Below are positions 36,126-44,721 of a stretch of DNA of 64,000 nt, piece by piece. Both the position numbers and the translations under genes were made by a program. The stretch's first letter is position 1; every line of letters starts with the position of its first letter. Below the pieces are notes generated by a model. The model had not been told where the DNA came from, searched no databases, and saw only the letters and a list, made by a program, of their open reading frames with translations. The DNA comes from an alpha proteobacterium BAL199 (GTDB taxonomy: Bacteria > Pseudomonadota > Alphaproteobacteria > Thalassobaculales > Thalassobaculaceae), in NCBI GenBank assembly GCA_000171835.1, contig ABHC01000005.1, positions 1 to 64,000 on the forward strand. Direction: 5' to 3'.

Positions 36126-37702
36126 GAGGCTGTTGCAGAATCACCGGTTCCACCGACGATCTCCGCTTGACCCACTGACGGGGTCCTGATTCCGTTGGGA
36201 GAGGCAATTTGAAGGGGGGGGAGATGGCAAATTTTTACCGAGAACCAGATCGTAGGCAGCGGTTTCTTCTGCCGGTGGACATGGCGGATTGGGTTCCGGA
36301 CACAGACCTCGTGCACCTTCTTCTGGATGCCGTGGGTTTGATGGATCTATCGGCATTCGAGACGCACTACCGGAAGCGTGGGTCGGGAGCGCCACCGTTC
36401 GCGCCGAGGATGATGGTTAGTCTCCTTGTTTATGCGTATGCGAACGGGCAACGCTCAAGCCGCAAGATCGAGCGCCTGTGCGTGCGGGATGCTGGGTTTC
36501 GGACGATCGTGTGCGCCGAGGTTCCCGACCACAGCGTGATAGCGCGGTTCCGCAAGCGGCACCGGGGCGACCTGGAGACCCTGTTCGTGGAGGTCCTGAA
36601 GCTGTGTCATGCGGCGGGGCTGGTGCGGTTGGGCGTGGTGGCGCTGGATGGGACCAAGGTGAAGGCAAATGCGTCGCTTGCGGCGAACCAGACCTCGAAG
36701 TCCCTGGAGGCGGAGGTTGCCGCCATGCTGTCGGAGGCCGAGGCGATCGATGCCGCCGAGGACGGGATGTTCGGGGAGGGCCGAGGTGACGATGTTCCCG
36801 TCGGGCTGAGGAAGCCGTCAGATCGGCTGTCCCGTCTTCGCTCCTGTCATGAACGTCTCTTGCGCGAAGCCGACCATCAACGGGTCGAGCAGCAGGAGAA
36901 GATCAACGCCCGGATTGCCGAGGAAAAGGCGAACGGAAAAGCCAAACGCGGGCGGAAGCCGAAGACAGCCGAGGCGGTTGTCAAGGAAGAGGCCAAGGCC
37001 AACGTGAGCGACCCGGACAGCCGGATCATGAAGAGCCGCAAGGGATATCTCCAGGGGTACAATGCCCAGGCGGTGGTGACGGCGGACCAGATCATCCTCG
37101 CCACCGATGTGACGAACCAGGCCAACGACGTTCGCCAACTGGCCCCGATGATTGCCCGGACCCTGACGATGATGGAGGCGGTGACCGGCGACGAGGCGGT
37201 GCTGGGGGTTGGCCTGTTTGACGCGGGCTATTGGTCTGACGAGAACGCGGCCACGGAAACAGCGGAATGCGAATACCTGATCGCCACCACTAAGGATTGG
37301 AAGCAGCGCAAGGCGATGCGTGATGCTCCACCACCCCGGGGCCGTATACCCAGGGACATGAGTGCCCGTGACCAGATGGAGCGTAAGCTCCTGACCCAAC
37401 GGGGCCGAAAACTTTACCGGCTGCGCGGCCAGACCGTGGAACCGGTGTTCGGGCAAATGAAGGAGACCCAGGGCGCAGACGGATTCATGATGCGCGGGGA
37501 GCAGGAGACCCAGGGTGAATGGAACCTGCACTGCGCCGCCCACAACATCAAAAAACTACACTCGGAGTCCGTCCGCAGAGGAAGAAAGGGTGGAAAATGG
37601 CTCTTGAACTGAAGCAATTGGACAAGAAAAATGCCGTCTGAGGGCAAAATCACCGGATAGCTGCTTCATGCCGTCAAGCCAGACTCATTCAGCAACAGGC
37701 TC
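36126..37702 (+). mobile_element. IS1182-type insertion sequence, copy 2
   Basis: 1577 bp, flanked by the 4-bp direct repeat TTAT (36122-36125, 37703-37706). The same terminal inverted repeats as copy 1 are seen in opposite orientation. It interrupts codon 20 of the histidine kinase gene. Its own flanking repeat, different from the TAGA of copy 1, shows an independent transposition event. Confidence 0.94.
36224..37612 (+). CDS. IS1182 family transposase (copy 2)
   Basis: 462 residues, identical to the transposase at 816-2204. The ATG lies just after the purine run AAGGGGGGGGAG. The DDE core acidic segments (VALDGTKVKAN, GLFDAGYWSDENA, VEPVFGQMKET) are intact, so the element is probably still able to move. 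Confidence 0.93.
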   Translation: MANFYREPDRRQRFLLPVDMADWVPDTDLVHLLLDAVGLMDLSAFETHYRKRGSGAPPFAPRMMVSLLVYAYANGQRSSRKIERLCVRDAGFRTIVCAEVPDHSVIARFRKRHRGDLETLFVEVLKLCHAAGLVRLGVVALDGTKVKANASLAANQTSKSLEAEVAAMLSEAEAIDAAEDGMFGEGRGDDVPVGLRKPSDRLSRLRSCHERLLREADHQRVEQQEKINARIAEEKANGKAKRGRKPKTAEAVVKEEAKANVSDPDSRIMKSRKGYLQGYNAQAVVTADQIILATDVTNQANDVRQLAPMIARTLTMMEAVTGDEAVLGVGLFDAGYWSDENAATETAECEYLIATTKDWKQRKAMRDAPPPRGRIPRDMSARDQMERKLLTQRGRKLYRLRGQTVEPVFGQMKETQGADGFMMRGEQETQGEWNLHCAAHNIKKLHSESVRRGRKGGKWLLN

Positions 37703-39176
37703 TTATACGAATCTTCAGGGATTTTGGTTTTCTCGCTACAAGACGGTGGAGGCGCGTCGCTCTGGTATCCGCCGATCGCGATCGGAACCGTGTTCTTATT
37801 GCGTCTCGGCAAGCGGTATTTTTTCCTGATTATTTTGATCGACCTACCCATCGCACTTCTGCAATACGACGCACTACTGATGGCAACGCTCGTTTCTGCT
37901 GGCACCTCCCTTGAAGCCCTCAGTCTGGCGTTTCTGATCGAGCGATTTCGCTTGTCAGATGGAACAGCCCCACTTGCCAGTTTAGCGAACATGACGGGCC
38001 TCGCCGCAGTGTCAGCCGCGTTCGGGGCGGCGTTGGGCATCGCGAGCTCAGTGGCGCTCGGTGGGTTGAGCATCGCGGAAGCACCATCGAACTGGCTGCA
38101 ATGGTGGCTGGGCGATTGGACAAGCCTCGTTGCCTTCACGCCGCCACTCATTCTGTTCCTCGCTCGGTTTTCGGAGATGAGCGCACAGCTTCGGGCCAGT
38201 CGCAGAGTGCAGATCCACGCATGCGGCGCGGTGGCGGTTGTTGTCCTGATCTCGATGCTTGACTTCTATTTCGGCCTGATCCAGGTCACGCGCATCCAAT
38301 CGGCAACCTTGTTCATGCTGCCTGTCATCTGGTCATCGTTCCGCCTGAGCGCTGGGTTCACTTCTGGCCTGCTGATCTTGATCAACATTATGTCGGCTGT
38401 GAACGCCGCGTCCGGATTCGGCGACACCGTCATCGTTGCCGATATTGATCTGCATCGTTTGGGTACTCAGATTGGCAACATCGTCATCGTCATCGCGGGT
38501 TTGAGCCTCGCGCTCGCGCTGGAGCGCGAGCGCGGCAACAAGCGTCAGGCGGACGAGTTGAAGGAACGCCTCGCGGCAATCCTCGACACAGCGATGGTCG
38601 GCATCATCACCGTAGATGAGCGCCTCAACATCGTGACCTTTAACCAGCACGCCGAACGGCTGTTTGGCTGGGATATACAGGACATGCTCGGCGGTCCTAT
38701 TGACCGCCTGATCGAAGCAGACAAGCGTGGACAACACGCAAATCTGATGGCCCGCTTCCTCAAAGATGGAACCCGTCATACGAACGCATCGACGTGGCTG
38801 AACGTTTCCGGAGTCCACAAAAGCGGCAAGTTGTTCCCGATTGAAGCAGCATTATCACGCGTTGAAGTGGACGGCGCCTCGACCATGACCGTGATCTTGC
38901 GGGACATGACGGAGATCCGGCAGTTTGAGGACAGCCTTGCAAGGGCTTTGGCTGAAGAAAAACGCCAGCGAAAGTTGGCGGAAGCAGCAAATCTCGCGAA
39001 GTCCGAATTCATGGCTGCCATGAGTCACGAGTTGCGTACTCCGCTGAACGCCGTCATCGGCTTCTCGACAATGATCGAGAGCGAGTTGCACGGGCGTATT
39101 CGCAACGCCAAGTACCCTGAATACGCAACCAATATCCGAACCAGCGGCGAACATCTATTGTCATTGATCAATGACG

Positions 39177-40256
39177 CTTGCCTATCCGGTTGTTACCCAC
39201 ACCCACTAAATGTAGGGTGAGTCCATTCTCCCGAGTAGAGCCCGTCGAAGGTCGGCGCTGCGGCCCCGCCGGCGATTCCGAGCAGTGAGCGGAACGAGTT
39301 GAACGGATAGAAGCGCCGATTGAAGCGGAACGTGAACTCGTTGAGGTAGGCTTGCAGATGCTTGGCACTGACGCCGTGATGGATGCCATTGATCCAGGTC
39401 TTCAGATTGGCGAAGACCAAGTGGATGATCGGCAGGAATTCCTCTGCGATCTCCGGGTCTCCGCATTCGGCGATCGCGTGGTGGTCGAATCCGCGCTTGC
39501 GAAGCCCGGCATAGCCGCTCCAGTCGTCGGTGACGATCAGCGATCCGGGAGCAACGGCGTTTTCGACGAAACTGCCGAGCGAATTGGCGCTGCGGTCGGG
39601 GACGACGGCGAGACGAACGCGTCCCGCGTAGCGACCGTCTTTCCGATTGTCGAGTTTGGTTCCCGGCTTTCGGCGACGCACCTCCACGGCGCAGGAGACG
39701 AGAACCTTGTGATGGACTCCCCGGCCCTCGCCTCGGGTGCGCCCTCCAACCCACGTTTCATCCACTTCGACATGCTCTTGCGGCTTGCCGCCAATCTTGT
39801 CGCGCTCTGGGCGCACCATCGCGGCGCGGAGCTTGTGAAGGATGCCGAATGCAGTCTCATAGCGCGACAGGCCGAGTTGCCGTTGAAATTGAACGGCCGA
39901 CATTCCGGGCGTCTGGCTGGCCATCAGGTAAGCCGCCCAGAACCAGGTCGACAACGGCGTGTGACTGCGCTCCATGACAGTCCCAGCCATCAGGCTTACG
40001 TCTTTGCGACAGGCGCGGCAGCGCAGAACGCCCGGACGCGCCTCGAAACGGAACGGTTCGCCGACAACGCCGCATCTCGGGCAGACGAACCCACCATTCC
40101 AGCGGGCCTTTTCGAGATATGCAGCACAGGCCGCGTCGTCGGGAAAAAAGCACTGAAATTCCGGCAGCGACTGCGGAAACGGCAGATCTTCTCGGGCCAG
40201 GACATCCATGCCAAACGCTAGATCTAGTGGGCATGGGAGTCAACCGGATAGGCAAG
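39177..40256 (-). mobile_element. IS1595-type insertion sequence
   Basis: 1080 bp. Perfect 16-bp outer inverted repeats CTTGCCTATCCGGTTG at both ends, with further similarity inward (CCCACTA). It is flanked by the 8-bp direct repeat CAATGACG (39169-39176, 40257-40264), the length expected for IS1595. It interrupts the histidine kinase gene between the HisKA and HATPase domains. Confidence 0.94.
39193..40209 (-). CDS. IS1595 family transposase
   Basis: 338 residues. The N-terminal zinc ribbon has CPRCGVVG and, later, CRACRKD. The catalytic DDE-type (ISXO2-like) domain has VEVDETWVGGRTRGEGRGVH, IVTDDWSGYAGL and the C-terminal LNEFTFRFNRR, the family signature. The ATG lies 47 bp inside the element end. 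The protein appears full length and intact. Confidence 0.93.
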   Translation of the reverse strand: MDVLAREDLPFPQSLPEFQCFFPDDAACAAYLEKARWNGGFVCPRCGVVGEPFRFEARPGVLRCRACRKDVSLMAGTVMERSHTPLSTWFWAAYLMASQTPGMSAVQFQRQLGLSRYETAFGILHKLRAAMVRPERDKIGGKPQEHVEVDETWVGGRTRGEGRGVHHKVLVSCAVEVRRRKPGTKLDNRKDGRYAGRVRLAVVPDRSANSLGSFVENAVAPGSLIVTDDWSGYAGLRKRGFDHHAIAECGDPEIAEEFLPIIHLVFANLKTWINGIHHGVSAKHLQAYLNEFTFRFNRRFYPFNSFRSLLGIAGGAAAPTFDGLYSGEWTHPTFSGCG

Positions 40257-40772
40257 CAATGACGTTCTCGATCTATCACGCCTTGAAACCAAACATCGAT
40301 CTGTTGCTCTAGAACCAATACTTATTACTGATACATTTGAAGAACTCAAAACGATCACAACAACGATCGCCAATCATCAGGATATTCACATCAATTATCG
40401 TGAATCCCCGGGCACCTGCATTTTAGCAGACCGGCGTGCAATACTACAGGTGTTAATCAATTTGCTGACCAATGCGATTAAATTCAGCCACAGGGGCTCG
40501 GATGTACTCCTGTCGGCGGAACAGGCTTCACATGGCTGGGTCCGCATAAGCGTCGAAGATCGCGGGATAGGTATTCCGGCGGCCGATATTGCCAACCTGG
40601 GCACACCGTTCACCCAGGTTCATGGCCCCTACATCAACAAGGAACAGGGCGCAGGGTTGGGGCTCGCCATCACAAAGTCCCTGGTCGAGGCAATGGGCGG
40701 AACGATCGACTTCGACAGCACAGAGGGTCAAGGCACCCAGGTGGTGGTCACCCTTCAAGCTGCCAAAGCCGC

Positions 40773-41690
40773 TTAATCCGGCGGCCCGTCGTTGTAGGCC
40801 GCGACAGCAGCCCCCCCAGTGCCGTCAGCCTCCACGAACCAGTCGCCGATCTGGCTCGACGTCATGAAGACTACGTCGTCCCGGGCCATTAACAGGTCGA
40901 GGCAGCGATCGAACTGATGGGCGACGTGCGCCACGCCGATCTGGTGCGGGTGCAGGGCCAGGGTAAGCACCCGCGGCTGGGTCTTGGCCTCACGCCCGAA
41001 CACCGCCAGGGTCGCTTCCAGGCGCTTATAGATCTCGTCTGTCGAGTTGTGCTGGACGCCGTAGATCGGCACGTCGTTCAGTTCGAAGGTGTAGGGCATC
41101 GCCACCATCGGGCCATGCCGGGTGCGCATCCAGCACGGCAGGTCATCGAGCAGCCAGTCATGCAGGAACTGGATGCCATGCTTCTTCAGGACGTCCGGCG
41201 TATCCAAGGTCTCGCCGATACCGGCGCCGAGCCACGCCCGCACCTTCTGGCCTGACAACTCGCGCAGCCGGGTCAGCGAGCGGACGATCACCGCCTCCTC
41301 GTCGTCGACTTGCTTCAGCGACTGCTGGAACCAGCCGTGGCCGACCAGTTCCCACTCGGCTGCCAGCACCGCGTCGGCAACGGTCGGGTACACATCAGCG
41401 ACCTGGGCGTTCATCAGCGCCGACGCCTTGATGCCGCGTTCCGCCAACGCCCGCATGATGCGCGGCAAGCCACTGCGCAAGCCGTATTCGACCCAGGCGA
41501 AGTTGGCCACGTCCGGTGGATCGCTCGGCTTGCCATGCGGCGGCGGCAGCACGCCGCGCGGCATCGGCCGGTCGAACGGCCAGTACTCGATGTTCATCGC
41601 CACGTTGACCATGATCGGCTTGCCCTGGAACGGGCGCAGGGCCGGACGATCGCTCGACAACTGGAAAGGAATGCGGGGGTTCGACCACAT
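40773..41690 (-). CDS. Polysaccharide deacetylase family protein (PuuE-like)
   Basis: 305 residues with a NodB-like fold of the allantoinase PuuE type. MVNVAMNIEYWPFDRPMPRG, VANFAWVEYGLRSGLPR and WELVGHGWFQQSL are typical, and the C-terminal LTLALHPHQIGV provides the late His. In place of the usual DD pair, the first metal position reads NIEY, as in PuuE relatives. The expected reaction is hydrolysis of a cyclic amide or N-acyl group. It is transcribed downstream of the TRAP genes and is probably part of that operon. Its end overlaps the disrupted kinase gene by 4 bp, convergently. Confidence 0.83.
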   Translation of the reverse strand: MWSNPRIPFQLSSDRPALRPFQGKPIMVNVAMNIEYWPFDRPMPRGVLPPPHGKPSDPPDVANFAWVEYGLRSGLPRIMRALAERGIKASALMNAQVADVYPTVADAVLAAEWELVGHGWFQQSLKQVDDEEAVIVRSLTRLRELSGQKVRAWLGAGIGETLDTPDVLKKHGIQFLHDWLLDDLPCWMRTRHGPMVAMPYTFELNDVPIYGVQHNSTDEIYKRLEATLAVFGREAKTQPRVLTLALHPHQIGVAHVAHQFDRCLDLLMARDDVVFMTSSQIGDWFVEADGTGGAAVAAYNDGPPD

Positions 41691-41743
41691 TCGACGTCAC
41701 CTCGGCTCGGTTCGGGCACCCAGGCCCAGTTGAAAGGCGGCGG

Positions 41744-43048
41744 TTAGCCGCGGGTCATCTTGGCCGGCAGGTAGGTTGCCAGTTCGGGGACCAGGATCAG
41801 CAGGACGACCATCACGACCATGACCAGGAAGAACGGCAGGGCGGCACGCGCCAGATACAACAGGTCTCGGCCGGTCAATGACTGAATCACGAACAGGTTC
41901 AGCCCGATCGGTGGCGTGATCTGCGACATCTCGACCACCACGACGATGTAGATGCCGAACCAGATCAGATCGATGCCGGCCTGCTCGACCATCGGCATGA
42001 TCACCGCCACGGTGAGCACCACGATCGAGATGCCGTCCAGAAAGCAGCCGAGCACCGCGAAGAACAGCGTCAGCGCGAACAGCAGCATGATCGGCGACAA
42101 CTGCATGCCGGCGATCCATTCCGCCAGATGGCGGGGAATGCCGGTGAACCCCATCGCGACCGACAGGAACGCCGCGCCCGCCAGGATGAAGGCGATCATG
42201 CAGGACGTGCAGGTCGCACCAAGCAAGCTGCTCTTGAACGTCTCCCAGTTCAGCGAACCGGTCACTGCCGACAGCAGCAGGGCGCCGGCGACGCCGACGG
42301 CCGCCGCCTCGGTTGCTGTGGCGATCCCGACGTAGATCGACCCGATGACGCCGACGATCAGCAGGATGATCGGAATCAGGTTTCCGGTCGCCCGCAGCTT
42401 CTGGCCGAACGACATGTTGAACTCGGCCGGCGGCACCTTCGACGGGTGCAACAGCGACCACACCATGATGGTGGCCATGAACAGGGCGATCAGAACCAGC
42501 CCCGGGATCACGCCGGCGATGAACAGCCGGCTGATCGACACGTCAGCGGCCACCCCGTACACGATCAGGATGATCGACGGCGGAATCAGCAGGCCAAGCG
42601 TGGCCGAGCCGGCCAACGTACCCAGGCTCATGCGCTCGTCATAGCCGCGCTTCGCCAACTCCGGAATGGTGATCCGGCCGATCGTCGCGGTGGTCGCCGC
42701 CGACGAGCCGGAGACTGCCGCGAAGATGCCGCAGCCGACCACGTTCACGTGCATCAGGCGTCCGGGAATCTTGGTCATCCATGGTGCCAGACCCTTGAAC
42801 ATGTCCTCCGCCAGCCGCGTCCGGAACAGGATCTCGCCCATCCAGATGAACAGCGGCAGGGCAGTCAGCGACCACGACCAGGACTGGCCCCAACTGGTGG
42901 TCGCCATGATCGCCCCGGCCGGCGCCGACGAGAACGCAGCGATCCCGAGGATGCCGACGGCAAACAGCGACATGCCAACCCAGAACCCGCCCGCCAGAAG
43001 CAGGATGAGAACCAGGCCGAGGAACGCACCGAGGATGCCTGCGTCCAT
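41744..43048 (-). CDS. TRAP transporter large permease (DctM type)
   Basis: 434 residues, about 12 membrane helices. GSATLGLLIPPSIILIVYG is the conserved loop after the SG(S/T)AATTA region, here VSGSSAATTATIGRI. MSQITPPIGLNLFVIQSLTG is the second signature. Main channel of a sodium- or proton-driven carboxylate-type importer. It lies 3 bp downstream of the small permease gene. Confidence 0.92.
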   Translation of the reverse strand: MDAGILGAFLGLVLILLLAGGFWVGMSLFAVGILGIAAFSSAPAGAIMATTSWGQSWSWSLTALPLFIWMGEILFRTRLAEDMFKGLAPWMTKIPGRLMHVNVVGCGIFAAVSGSSAATTATIGRITIPELAKRGYDERMSLGTLAGSATLGLLIPPSIILIVYGVAADVSISRLFIAGVIPGLVLIALFMATIMVWSLLHPSKVPPAEFNMSFGQKLRATGNLIPIILLIVGVIGSIYVGIATATEAAAVGVAGALLLSAVTGSLNWETFKSSLLGATCTSCMIAFILAGAAFLSVAMGFTGIPRHLAEWIAGMQLSPIMLLFALTLFFAVLGCFLDGISIVVLTVAVIMPMVEQAGIDLIWFGIYIVVVVEMSQITPPIGLNLFVIQSLTGRDLLYLARAALPFFLVMVVMVVLLILVPELATYLPAKMTRG

Positions 43049-43051
43049 GGC

Positions 43052-43576
43052 CTAGATCATTTCCTGGTTGATGTTCGCCTGACGATCGGCACGGGCGGCG
43101 ACCAGGTAGGTCGGCTCCAGGCCGCGCAGCACCCGGATACCGTCGCAGAGAAACGCCAGCGTCAGCACGGTCACGCCAATCATCATGCCGGATTGCGGCA
43201 CCCACAGCGGGATCGGCACCAGCCCCTGTGTGAGGTCGCCGAAGGCCAGCGAGTAGTAGACCATCTCGCCGGTGTAGAACGTGATGAACAGGCTCAGCAC
43301 GAGGCCGCCCAGAACGCATGCCGCTTCGACGATGCGGCGGCGGTTGGCCGGCAGGCGGTCGAGGATCAGCGTCACCCGGATGTGGCTGTTGTTGCGCAAC
43401 GCGTAGCCGAGCGCCAGGAACGACGAAGCGGATAGGCAATACCCGGCGAACTCGTCCGCCGACGGAACCGCGATTCCCATCAGCCGGCCGACGACCTGGG
43501 CAAGCACCAGCACACAGATGCCGGCAAGGAAGAATGCCGCAAGCGCGCCGCAAACCGTGAACAGACGGTCCATCAA
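43052..43576 (-). CDS. TRAP transporter small permease (DctQ type)
   Basis: 174 residues with four hydrophobic helices. ADEFAGYCLSASSFLALGYA and NNSHIRVTLILDRLPANRRR are the characteristic core motifs of DctQ. It pairs with the large permease encoded immediately downstream. Confidence 0.9.
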   Translation of the reverse strand: MMDRLFTVCGALAAFFLAGICVLVLAQVVGRLMGIAVPSADEFAGYCLSASSFLALGYALRNNSHIRVTLILDRLPANRRRIVEAACVLGGLVLSLFITFYTGEMVYYSLAFGDLTQGLVPIPLWVPQSGMMIGVTVLTLAFLCDGIRVLRGLEPTYLVAARADRQANINQEMI

Positions 43577-43602
43577 CAGACCTCCGATGGGGCATCAAAA
43601 CA

Positions 43603-43635
43603 ATGCGCCCGCCCGAAGCATCCAGGCGGGCGCAT
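43603..43635 (-). terminator. Strong hairpin between TRAP binding-protein and permease genes
   Basis: Perfect 11-bp stem ATGCGCCCGCC / GGCGGGCGCAT with an 11-base loop, followed on the transcribed strand by TTGTTTTG. It lies just after the binding-protein stop. It likely acts as a partial terminator or mRNA-stabilising element that makes binding-protein transcript more abundant than permease transcript. Confidence 0.75.
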
Positions 43636-43647
43636 CACGAGCCGGTG

Positions 43648-44619
43648 CTACTTGCGGTAGGCCTCAAGCAGCTTGGTGCCGTCGACACCGGCACTCTTCT
43701 CCCAGTCGGCCGCCATCTTGGCGCCGACATCCTTGAGCCCGGCAACCAGCTTGGCCGAACCGGCTTCAACGGTCATGCCGTTGGTTGCCAGTTCCTTGGC
43801 GCTGGTGTCGGAGACTTCCTTGCTCATCGCCCAACCACGCGTCTCTGCAGCGGCGGCAGCGGCCAGGACGGCCTTCTGCTCAGCTTCGGAAAGCGTGCGC
43901 CATGCCCGCTCGTTCACGAACACCATGTTCTTCGGCATCCAGGCGTTGAGGTCGTAGAAGTACTTGGCAAAATCCCAGGCCTTGGTGCGAAGGCCGGTGG
44001 CACCGGACGTCACCATGGCGTCAACCACGCCAGTTGAGAAAGCCTGCGGAATCTCGACAGCCTCGACGATCGTCGGGATCGCGCCGACCAGCTCAGCCAT
44101 CGCCGCCGTCGCCGAATTGTAGGTCCGGAACTTCACACCCTTCAGGTCGTCCAGCGAGGCAATCGGCTTCTTGGTGTAGAAGCCCTGCCCCGGCCACGGA
44201 ACGACGTACAGCAGCTTCAACCCTTGCTTTGACAACCGCTCCTCGACCATGCCCTTCTGTGCCTTCCAGAGCTTGGCGGCTTCGTCGTAGTTCGACGCCA
44301 GGAACGGCACGGCGTCGGCACCGAAGATCGCATCCTCGTTCAGCAGGTTCGCCATCAGCATCTCGGCGATCTGGACCTGCCCGGTCTGGGCGGCGCGCTT
44401 GATCTCCGGGTGCTTGAACAGCGACTGCCCGCTGTGCACGTTGATCGTCAGGGAGCCGCCGGTTGCCTTGGCGACGTCTTCGGCGAACAGGCGAACGTTC
44501 TTGGTGTGGAATTCCGCTTCCGGATACGGCGTCGGCATTTCCCAGGTGGCCGCGGTCGCCGCGGACATCGAGAGCAGGCCGACCGCCGATGCGACGGTCA
44601 GCATTCGAGCGAATGACAT
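43648..44619 (-). CDS. TRAP transporter substrate-binding protein (DctP type)
   Basis: 323 residues. A signal peptide MSFARMLTVASAVGLLSMSA with cleavage near ATAA-T is evident. The mature protein shows FHTKNVRLFAEDVAKATGGS, HSGQSLFKHPEIKRAAQTGQ, the ligand-binding region LKGVKFRTYNSATAAMAELV (Arg contacting a carboxylate) and IPQAFSTGVVDAM. ATG 44619 is chosen because it starts the signal peptide and follows CAAGGGGAA. An operator-like site lies upstream. Confidence 0.9.
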   Translation of the reverse strand: MSFARMLTVASAVGLLSMSAATAATWEMPTPYPEAEFHTKNVRLFAEDVAKATGGSLTINVHSGQSLFKHPEIKRAAQTGQVQIAEMLMANLLNEDAIFGADAVPFLASNYDEAAKLWKAQKGMVEERLSKQGLKLLYVVPWPGQGFYTKKPIASLDDLKGVKFRTYNSATAAMAELVGAIPTIVEAVEIPQAFSTGVVDAMVTSGATGLRTKAWDFAKYFYDLNAWMPKNMVFVNERAWRTLSEAEQKAVLAAAAAAETRGWAMSKEVSDTSAKELATNGMTVEAGSAKLVAGLKDVGAKMAADWEKSAGVDGTKLLEAYRK

Positions 44620-44667
44620 TGGATTTTCCCCTTGCTGTGGACGCGTCGGACGACATGCCTCGCACAC

Positions 44668-44683
44668 CATTGTGTATACAATG
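44668..44683 (-). promoter_or_regulatory. GntR/FadR-type operator upstream of the TRAP operon
   Basis: CATTGTGTATACAATG is a 16-bp near-palindrome (14 of 16 symmetric) built around ATTGT-ATACAAT. This is the usual form of sites bound by FCD-type GntR regulators, which often control TRAP and organic-acid genes. It lies 49 bp upstream of the binding-protein start. No GntR gene is in the window. Confidence 0.6.
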
Positions 44684-44721
44684 AGCGCGAAAAGCAAAGG
44701 CTGGCACGACCGAGCCGAACA

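Larger units (their letters stand above)
36068..40776 (+). pseudogene. MASE1-PAS sensor histidine kinase split by two insertion sequences
   Basis: The pieces 36068-36125, 37707-39176 and 40265-40776 join into one uninterrupted frame of 2040 bp (679 residues). Piece 1 is MNFPKIQLSIISLILWII, the first membrane helix. Piece 2 continues through a MASE1 membrane sensor (SLWYPPIAIGTVFLLRLGKR), a PAS domain (AILDTAMVGIITVDERLNIV, FGWDIQDMLGG) and HisKA with the phospho-acceptor in MSHELRTPLNAVIGFS. Piece 3 starts VLDLSRLET and holds the HATPase: LINLLTNAIKFS (N box), DRGIGIPAADI (G1), GAGLGLAI (G2). IS1182 copy 2 cuts the N-terminus; the IS1595-type element separates HisKA from the ATPase. The protein is inactive as it stands. 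Confidence 0.92.

Noticed and set aside
726-37702. The two IS1182 copies as a composite transposon carrying 34 kb
   Set aside because: Each copy has its own matching 4-bp repeat, and the repeats differ (TAGA, TTAT). This shows separate insertions, not movement as a unit.
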